The notes beneath the pieces are model-generated. The model saw only the letters and a program-made list of their open reading frames with translations, was not told where the DNA came from and ran no database searches. A stretch of 64,000 nt of DNA from assembly GCF_018598175.1 (NCBI RefSeq), contig NZ_JAHESE010000005.1, positions 124,001-188,000 of the forward strand. Reading direction: 5' to 3'. Numbering within the stretch: position 1 is the stretch's first letter; each line of letters starts with the position of its first letter. This DNA comes from Dawidia cretensis (GTDB lineage Bacteria > Bacteroidota > Bacteroidia > Cytophagales > Cyclobacteriaceae). Positions 58,268-64,000 of the stretch are shown one piece after another. Both the position numbers and the translations under genes were made by a program.

Positions 58268-59545
58268 ATGCTCGCCAACGCCCAACCCCGAAAAGTCGCC
58301 ATTGTAGGCTACAACCGTATACCTTTCGCCCGTCAGAATACATTTTACACACAGGCTACGAACAAAGACATGATGGTCGCCGCCCTGAACGGTTTGATCG
58401 ACCGCTATAAGCTGCAAGGCCTGCGCCTGGGCGAAGTCGCCGGCGGAGCCGTGATAAAAGACAGCCGCGATATAAACCTCATGCGCGAATGCGTCATGAC
58501 CACATCGCTGGACCGCGCCACCCCTGCCTGCGACATCCAACAAGCCTGCGATACCGGCATCGAGTCGGCAGTATACATTGCCAACAAGATTGCCCTCGGG
58601 CAGATCGATGTAGGCATTGCCGGGGGGGTAGACTCTACCAGCAACGTGCCACTGCTCCTGAGCGAGAACCTGCGTCGTACCTTGCTGGCCGCACGCCGCG
58701 CAAAGACCACTGGCGAGCGCCTGCGTCAGTCCCTGAAGATTCGGATAAAAGACCTGTCGCCGGAAGCACCTCAGAACGTCGAGCCGCGCACAGGCCTCTC
58801 CATGGGTGGGCACACCGAGATTACTGCCAGGCACTACGGCATCTCACGCGAAGAGCAAGATCAATACTCCCTTGAAAGCCATCAGAAAATGGCGCGTGCA
58901 TACGACCGTGGTTTCTTCAACGACATGATTACCCCCTATGCCGGGTTGAACCGCGACAACAACTTGCGCACCGATAGTAGCATGGAGAAGCTGGCCAGGC
59001 TCAAGCCCGCATTCGACAAAGTAAATGGCACACTCACCGCGGGCAATTCATCGCCGTTAACCGACGGCGCCTCCAGTATCCTGCTGGCCTCCGAGGAGTG
59101 GGCACAAGCACATGGGCTGCCTGTGTTAGCGTACTTTACACACGCCGAGCTGGCTGCGGTTGAATACCTCGACAATCGTCAGAACCTGTTGATGGCGCCC
59201 GTGCAAGCATCGGCGCGCATGCTCGCCAAGGCCGGCCTGACGTTGCAAGACTTTGACTTCTATGAAATACACGAAGCCTTTGCCGCGCAGGTACTCACGA
59301 CATTGAAGATTTGGGAGAGTCCCGCGCTAAGCCGCCTGTTCGGGCAAGAGCCACTGGGCAGTATCGATCGCGGCAAACTGAACGTAACGGGTAGCAGCCT
59401 CGCGGCAGGCCACCCGTTCGCGGCTACGGGCGGACGTGTCATTGCTACGTTGGCCAAGTTGCTGCACGAAAAGGGGAGTGGCCGTGGATTTATCTCGGTA
59501 TGTGCGGCAGGGGGTCAGGGCATTACAGCCATCTTGCAGCGATAA
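58268..59545 (+). CDS. Acetyl-CoA C-acyltransferase (thiolase, FadI-like)
   Basis: A 425-residue thiolase that cleaves 3-ketoacyl-CoA or condenses acetyl-CoA. The acylated C94 is in CDIQQACDTGIES, the histidines in FYEIHEAFAAQ and AAGHPFAATGGR, and the second cysteine in CAAGGQG. GGVDSTSNVPL and RTGLSMGGHTEITAR also fit. Its length and divergent N-terminus place it with the FadI type (trifunctional-enzyme beta subunit), so fatty-acid beta-oxidation is the likely pathway. No FadJ-like alpha subunit is in the window, which leaves its pairing open. Confidence 0.92.
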   Translation: MLANAQPRKVAIVGYNRIPFARQNTFYTQATNKDMMVAALNGLIDRYKLQGLRLGEVAGGAVIKDSRDINLMRECVMTTSLDRATPACDIQQACDTGIESAVYIANKIALGQIDVGIAGGVDSTSNVPLLLSENLRRTLLAARRAKTTGERLRQSLKIRIKDLSPEAPQNVEPRTGLSMGGHTEITARHYGISREEQDQYSLESHQKMARAYDRGFFNDMITPYAGLNRDNNLRTDSSMEKLARLKPAFDKVNGTLTAGNSSPLTDGASSILLASEEWAQAHGLPVLAYFTHAELAAVEYLDNRQNLLMAPVQASARMLAKAGLTLQDFDFYEIHEAFAAQVLTTLKIWESPALSRLFGQEPLGSIDRGKLNVTGSSLAAGHPFAATGGRVIATLAKLLHEKGSGRGFISVCAAGGQGITAILQR

Positions 59546-59551
59546 AGTTCT

Positions 59552-60172
59552 CTACGCTTTAAAGATTAACGTGTTGGCTTGCTCCAGCTCGTCGCGGCTA
59601 ATGGTGTGGCCCATGTTGGGATATACTTTTACGGTGACCTGGGCATTTCGCTCGCGCAAGAGTGCCTCAGAAGCCTGCACACGCGTTACCGGTACGTGTG
59701 GGTCGGGATCGCTCGTCCCAATAAACACAGGCGTTCCGCCAAAGTCTCCATGATAGTTTTCATGATAAAGTTTATCACCGATCAGCCCGCCGGTAAAGGC
59801 CGCTACGCCGCCCCATCGTTGCGCATGCCGCGTGATAAATTCCAACGTCAGACACGCACCCTGCGAGAACCCGGTGAAGTATATATTTTCCGCGGCGATA
59901 CCGGCGGCCGTGATGTCTTCTACAACGCTGCCGATTAGACTCAGCGCAGACGAAAGCCACGGCTCGTTGTCTGCAGGAGGCGCCAGAAAAGAATAGGGGT
60001 ACCAGGTCTGTTGTGTTGCCTGGGGAGCCAGCAGCGCAAAATTCTGCACGTGTAGCAGCGGCGACAACGACAAAATATCACTGGCCGTGCCACCACGCCC
60101 GTGTAACAAGATCAGCGCTCGTTTGGCTTCCGCAAGCGGGAGGCCGGCGTATTGGATGTTTTTCTGATGCAT
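59552..60172 (-). CDS. Alpha/beta hydrolase (carboxylesterase/phospholipase type)
   Basis: A cytosolic serine hydrolase of 206 residues. The oxyanion loop is in LILLHGRGGTASDIL, the nucleophile in YFTGFSQGACLTLEF, the Asp in IGTSDPDPHVP and the His in YPNMGHTISRDE. This is the layout of small carboxylesterases (YpfH/EstB group). It is convergent with the thiolase (six bases between stop codons) and starts nine bases after the acetyltransferase stop codon. The natural ester is unknown. Confidence 0.92.
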   Translation of the reverse strand: MHQKNIQYAGLPLAEAKRALILLHGRGGTASDILSLSPLLHVQNFALLAPQATQQTWYPYSFLAPPADNEPWLSSALSLIGSVVEDITAAGIAAENIYFTGFSQGACLTLEFITRHAQRWGGVAAFTGGLIGDKLYHENYHGDFGGTPVFIGTSDPDPHVPVTRVQASEALLRERNAQVTVKVYPNMGHTISRDELEQANTLIFKA

Positions 60173-60181
60173 GATGCAGGC

Positions 60182-60493
60182 TCAGGATTTTTTACCGTGC
60201 CAGTCCTGGTTCCACACGTCGGCATATTGTTCTGCGTGCCGCTTAAATTGAGCCAGCACATAGGGGCAAAGCGGCACCACTTTCAACTGGTGTTGGCGCG
60301 CATGCGCTACCATGGCGTCCAGCAACTTGCCGCCGGCACCTTGCCCTTTCAATTTGTCGGAGACTTCGGTGTGATACACCACCAGGTTTCCACCGGCAAT
60401 GCCGATCTCCATCTCGCCCAGGCGCTCGTTGTTTTCTTCGATCACAAAAGCGCCCCGGCCGACATTATTTAATTTTAGCGTTACGTCGTTCAT
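60182..60493 (-). CDS. GNAT-like N-acetyltransferase (YjdJ type)
   Basis: A 103-residue minimal GNAT. RGAFVIEENNERLGEMEIG, VVYHTEVSDKLKGQGAGGKLLDAMVAHAR (the acetyl-CoA-binding Q/RxxGxG/A segment) and VVPLCPYVLAQFKRHAEQYADV match the small YjdJ group. These are thought to acetylate small molecules or proteins; targets are undefined. The closing PYV...Y pattern with Cys is typical. It lies between the hydrolase and the VOC dioxygenase on the minus strand, with short gaps, so the three may be one transcript. Confidence 0.9.
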   Translation of the reverse strand: MNDVTLKLNNVGRGAFVIEENNERLGEMEIGIAGGNLVVYHTEVSDKLKGQGAGGKLLDAMVAHARQHQLKVVPLCPYVLAQFKRHAEQYADVWNQDWHGKKS

Positions 60494-60524
60494 ATGTTAA
60501 AGATATAGCTGTATTACAGATATA

Positions 60525-61460
60525 TCAAGACAGCGCCGGCAGCGCCTTTTCGATGCGTGCACGGTCCGCCTCGTATTGCGCGGGTAGCTTCAGGCTGGTA
60601 CCCAGCGCGTCTGGCGGCTCGTCAACAGCAAAGCCGGGATTGTCGGTGGCAATCTCAAAAAGCACACCGCCCGGCTCGCGGAAATAAAGTGAGAAGAAAT
60701 AGTTACGATCGATCTTCGGTGTAATCTGTAACCCATGCTGAATAACTTTCTCTCGGTACTGCATCAGCACCTCTTCGTTTTGCACGCGGAAGGCCACGTG
60801 ATGCACGGTACCTCCGGCATTGGTCGCGCCGGGAGCCTGCGGCGCGGCCAGCAGGTCCACGATGGAACTGTGCGAAATGGCATCGGTAGTATAGCGATAG
60901 CGATTCTCTTCCTGACCAGCAAGAGCGTAGCCAAAGATATCCGTCAATACACGGGCTGTGCCTTGGATGTCGCGCAGGGTCAATGTAATACTGTGAAAGC
61001 CACGTGTCGCCACTGCTGTTTGCACCTCCGGCGTTTGCCACGGCGTACGGGCATCGGGTTGTTGGGGAACGATCAGCGTAAGCGGCAGCCCATCGGGGTC
61101 CTCAAACGACAGGAAGGTTTCTCCAAACCGGGTACCGGTGCCGGTAACTTTTACCTGGTGCTCGCGAAAGCGCGCGGTCCAAAACTCCAGGCTCGTCGCA
61201 GGTACCGCATAGCCGATCTCCGTGGCCATACCCGTGCCAGCACGGCCGGCCGTAATTCCTTCCCACGGAAAAAAGGTCAGAATGGTACCGGGCGTACCGG
61301 CTTCATCGCCAAAGTAAAAGTGATAGGTGCCGGGGTCGTCAAAGTTTACGGTCTTCTTGACCATGCGCAGTCCCAGCACGCGCGTATAGAATTCATAGTT
61401 GCGTTTGGCCTGGCCGGCAATGGCCGTAATGTGATGAATGCCCAGTATCCTGTTTTCCAT
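60525..61460 (-). CDS. VOC ring-cleaving dioxygenase (MhqO-like)
   Basis: A 311-residue protein with two vicinal-oxygen-chelate halves. Each half has its metal ligands: GIHHITAIAG and, in the second, RGFHSITL, AGGTVHHVAFRV and a late GGVLFEIATD glutamate. Bacterial relatives such as MhqO cleave hydroquinones or catechols using Fe2+ or Mn2+. FFPWEGITAGRAGTG is typical of the group. I start at MENRILGIHH, as the frame 51 bases upstream lacks a conserved extension. Together with the neighbouring hydrolase and acetyltransferase it suggests detoxification of quinone-like compounds; that is inference. Confidence 0.92.
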   Translation of the reverse strand: MENRILGIHHITAIAGQAKRNYEFYTRVLGLRMVKKTVNFDDPGTYHFYFGDEAGTPGTILTFFPWEGITAGRAGTGMATEIGYAVPATSLEFWTARFREHQVKVTGTGTRFGETFLSFEDPDGLPLTLIVPQQPDARTPWQTPEVQTAVATRGFHSITLTLRDIQGTARVLTDIFGYALAGQEENRYRYTTDAISHSSIVDLLAAPQAPGATNAGGTVHHVAFRVQNEEVLMQYREKVIQHGLQITPKIDRNYFFSLYFREPGGVLFEIATDNPGFAVDEPPDALGTSLKLPAQYEADRARIEKALPALS

Positions 61461-61544
61461 AGTGATGATCCAGCGGACGTTTGATGCCCGTTGAGGATGC
61501 AATATGTTCAAAAGCCGTCGGGCGTGCCATACCCGAATCCTGAA

Positions 61545-63629
61545 TTATGCTGTATTTTTCCGCAGCGCGTGCGCAGAGGCTTCCAGCTCGGCCTGGTGCA
61601 CCAACAATCGCTTCTTGTGTAAGAAGTGCGACTCGATCAACACCTCCTGGTAAAAGCTCGCGGCCGAGAAAAGCGTTTTTAGCGTCTTGTCGTTGTAAGC
61701 ATCCTCTCCGAGATACACCAGGTTGTTGGCTTCATAGTACGCCAGGCTCTCCCGGCGTTCATTTGTCAGCGCGTCGTGAAACGTCGGATCCGTCAACATG
61801 TCTTTGATGGATAGCTTAAGCTGTGCTTCGATTATCCGCACGGCCTCCAGTTTCTGTAGAATGACTTCAAGCTGCCGCTCGTACTGCATAAAGCTCATGG
61901 CTTCCATCAACTCATGGTACGGCTTAAACAGGTTATCCAATCTGTCGTGCAGGGAAATGTACGTATCGTACAGATTTTTCAGCGCCTCCGTCTTTCCTTG
62001 CTGGGCGGCCAACGAAAAGAAATATACCTGTGACTGGTGGTCGACGTCGGTCAGAGCGGCCTTTAACGCGTTCAGGTTTTTCTCCAGCGTCTCGACGAGC
62101 GGCGCGATTTCCCAGAGCTTGTATTTCCTGCCATCGTAGTCAAACGTCTTTATCGTGTGCTCGCCTTTCGCCAGCGCACGAAGCGTATCGATATCGCGTT
62201 CCAGCGCCAGCGCCGTATACGCCATGTCCGATGCCGCGTCGGTAAAGATCGCGCGGGCATCTTGCGCCACGGCGACAGCAGGTGCTGCGATCTTTTCCTG
62301 GTCGAGCGCCGCCGTCGTACGATGATTATAAAAATTGTTGTATAGCGCAGGGAAGCAGTCGTCGCGATACTCCTGTGTGAACGTTTGTATAAACTTGTCT
62401 AAAGGCTCGACTTCCGTCTTTTCGGCGTTCGTCTTGTCGGAAAACAACGCACGGGTTATGTCTTCCTGCATGGCCTCCTGGTTGATGAACAGCGTCATGG
62501 CCGGTTCGCGATCGTCCTTTCGGACGGGAATGTTCAACGTCTCCAGTGCCAGGATGCGGTCCTCGGTAGCGGGGTGCGAAGCCCACTGGTCTTTGATCAC
62601 CAGCTTCGACTTATTATACCGAGACGTATGTTCCTGTGTCACCACCGGTAATCCGTCTTGCAGCGGAAGATTGTTTTCCGCCGCCAGGAAGTTCATGACA
62701 TACGACTGCTGCGGATAGAGGTTTGATGTGATGATATCCTGGCGGCTACGCGCCTGATAAAATCCAACCACCGTTTCATACGCCTGGTTGGCCAGGTCGA
62801 GGCGCGGCAGCGAGGTCATCAAGGGGCGCGATCCTGCTACATTCGCCGCTACTTCGTCGGCGTGAAACTCCATCTCGCGTGAAAGACCGAGGTAGCTCAG
62901 GTTGACGACCTCATACACCTTCCGCAAAATCGCCTGAACGCCTTGCAGCACCTTCACCGCCGCCGTTACGAAGATAGAAAAGTACCAGCTTAAGCCGCCC
63001 CACCGGTTGGCCAGGTTTTCATACGATGCATTGTCGTACAGCATATTGTAAATAACCTGGTTCACATTGTATACATAGCTGCCCACCTTCATGGAGCGCT
63101 GGGAGAAATGCCCGAACTCGTGCGCCAGGATCGCCCGGAACTCATTCACCGAAACCGTATTGACCAGCCCGATGCCGATGTGCAGGTTTTTCTTCACCGG
63201 CAGGAACATGCTCCAGAAACCGGAATCATAGAATACGGAGGCATTTACATCTGCCGAGAGATATACTTTCTTGGGGAACTTCGTGTGCACTTCGTCCACG
63301 ATCTCACTAATGAACGCAAACAGCTGGGGCTGCTGCTCCGGCCGGATCTCCGTCAGGTGCGAACGATCTACGATGTGCCGTTTAAAAATGAACTTGAGCA
63401 GAAAGATCAAAATCAAAACCCCTGCGCCCGTCATGCCGAGTCCCAGGCCGATCGTCAGGACCGACGGTCTCAGGGCGACCAGCATGATGCCACCCCACCC
63501 TAAGAGAAAGGTAAGGCCCACAGCGGCCACCACGAGTAAAATATACACCAGGAGAAAGAGCAGGATGGAAAGCATAGCCCGTACGGCCATCTTTCTAAAG
63601 TTTCCGGATACGCGGACTTCAGTTTGCAT
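61545..63629 (-). CDS. M48 family metallopeptidase, membrane-bound
   Basis: A 694-residue protease. Two or three N-terminal membrane segments (about 16-80, LLFLLVYILLVVAAVGLTF and VLILIFLLKFIFK) precede the zinc site H170-E-F-G-H174 (AILAHEFGHFSQ), with the third ligand in LSREMEFHADEVAA. KVYLSADVNASVFYDSG and the C-terminal helical 300 residues follow. The HtpX/Ste24-type core acts on membrane proteins; the long C-terminal helical part is a distinctive extension. It is likely to be in quality control of the inner membrane. It is on its own transcript, divergent from the next sigma gene. Confidence 0.92.
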   Translation of the reverse strand: MQTEVRVSGNFRKMAVRAMLSILLFLLVYILLVVAAVGLTFLLGWGGIMLVALRPSVLTIGLGLGMTGAGVLILIFLLKFIFKRHIVDRSHLTEIRPEQQPQLFAFISEIVDEVHTKFPKKVYLSADVNASVFYDSGFWSMFLPVKKNLHIGIGLVNTVSVNEFRAILAHEFGHFSQRSMKVGSYVYNVNQVIYNMLYDNASYENLANRWGGLSWYFSIFVTAAVKVLQGVQAILRKVYEVVNLSYLGLSREMEFHADEVAANVAGSRPLMTSLPRLDLANQAYETVVGFYQARSRQDIITSNLYPQQSYVMNFLAAENNLPLQDGLPVVTQEHTSRYNKSKLVIKDQWASHPATEDRILALETLNIPVRKDDREPAMTLFINQEAMQEDITRALFSDKTNAEKTEVEPLDKFIQTFTQEYRDDCFPALYNNFYNHRTTAALDQEKIAAPAVAVAQDARAIFTDAASDMAYTALALERDIDTLRALAKGEHTIKTFDYDGRKYKLWEIAPLVETLEKNLNALKAALTDVDHQSQVYFFSLAAQQGKTEALKNLYDTYISLHDRLDNLFKPYHELMEAMSFMQYERQLEVILQKLEAVRIIEAQLKLSIKDMLTDPTFHDALTNERRESLAYYEANNLVYLGEDAYNDKTLKTLFSAASFYQEVLIESHFLHKKRLLVHQAELEASAHALRKNTA

Positions 63630-63887
63630 GTATTGGTAAGGTTAGAACGTGTCTGTAAAAAACAGTGGTTGATGTTGGCAGTGAAGGTACTGCAAAAGAC
63701 TAAAGCGTAAAAAAAAGGTGGCCGGCGGGAGCCAAAGTGGCCGTTACGTACTGTGCTGCTTTTGATGTGTTTCCAGCCAGAAAAACGTTGGATTCATCGA
63801 AATAATGAAAGAGTCACGCACAATTTTCCGGCTCTTCGAAAACGTTTGTGTTAAAAATTATTTAAACTTGTATAAAGTACCTTTTAA

Positions 63888-64000
63888 ATGTCCGACCTAA
63901 GCCTACATACAGAGCAACAACTGTTGTCTGCCCTGCGCAACGGTAGCGAAGCGGCATACGAGGAAATATTCCGGCGTTTCTGGACGCCTTGTTATAATAT
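63888..64000 (+). CDS. ECF sigma factor, N-terminal part (cut by window edge)
   Basis: The frame MSDLSLHTEQQLLSALRNGS continues EAAYEEIFRRFWTPCYN to the right edge. This is the start of region 2 of Bacteroidota ECF sigma factors (LLxALRxGSEAAYExIFRRFW), the type that normally works with a FecR anti-sigma factor and a TonB-dependent receptor. Only 37 codons are visible. TTTG at 63845 and TATAAAGT at 63871 upstream may be its promoter, though the spacer of 22 nt is long. It has no ECF-type TTAAACC/GTCTAA motif. Confidence 0.8.
   Translation, partial: MSDLSLHTEQQLLSALRNGSEAAYEEIFRRFWTPCYN

Noticed and set aside
1-64000. tRNA, rRNA, CRISPR, integrase, transposase, toxin-antitoxin or restriction genes
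   Set aside because: I looked for T-loop motifs, repeated spacers and characteristic protein motifs on both strands and saw none; a tRNAscan or Rfam scan would settle the RNA part.

Overview
The window looks like chromosome from a Bacteroidota bacterium, most likely of the order Cytophagales. The evidence is a PpiD-type SurA-N/rotamase protein, lipoproteins with short Bacteroidota-style signal peptides, TAnnTTTG-like promoter elements, many single-domain response regulators, an ECF sigma operon carrying a Spy/CpxP-like small protein, and two DUF4142 lipoproteins. The genus assignment is inference. I saw no tRNA, rRNA, CRISPR array, insertion sequence or prophage.

Layout. 1-6.4 kb is housekeeping: the tail of a CorC/HlyC transporter, ppiD, DUF493, pterin dehydratase, rsmI, an inositol monophosphatase and two unknown genes. 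6.4-7.2 kb is a 765-bp non-coding stretch with many possible stem-loops. 7.2-13 kb holds a CHASE3 histidine kinase with its receiver, a PhoX-like lipoprotein with a collagen-like linker, and a di-haem cytochrome c peroxidase. 13.3-23.3 kb is a glycan cluster: a NodU/CmcH carbamoyltransferase, five glycosyltransferase modules, and the enzymes of ADP-D-glycero-beta-D-manno-heptose synthesis. GmhA appears here as a domain fused to a GT4 glycosyltransferase, followed by GmhB and HldE. No HldD epimerase is present. 23.6-33.2 kb resembles a stress and storage-glucan region: an MFS permease, a baeRF protein, two DUF4142 lipoproteins, a UVR-motif protein, a GH13 amylase coupled to an SDR, and a glycogen-synthase-like GT4.

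33.3-49.4 kb is a signalling region: a two-kinase hybrid protein, a PAS protein with a histidine-bearing DHp helix but no ATPase domain, an AraC regulator, six stand-alone receivers, a histidine kinase with an N-terminal CZB zinc-binding domain, CorA, an orphan CheB domain and a large GAF protein. Three of the receivers are close paralogues sharing a C-terminal tail motif. 49.4-52.7 kb carries, on the minus strand, a clear TPP riboswitch with a downstream hairpin and an unrecognised 83-residue ORF, next to aconitase. 53.4-58.2 kb is a TPR histidine kinase and an ECF sigma operon in which the same bipartite motif, TTAAACC-N16-GTCTAA, precedes both the sigma gene and a periplasmic basic protein. 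58.3-64 kb returns to metabolism: a thiolase, a hydrolase, an acetyltransferase, a VOC dioxygenase, an M48 protease and the start of another ECF sigma gene.

The points most worth following are the riboswitch with a non-thiamine neighbour, the GT4-GmhA fusion inside a carbamoylated-heptose cluster, the two matching ECF promoters, the receiver hub, and the structured spacer upstream of the CHASE3 kinase.
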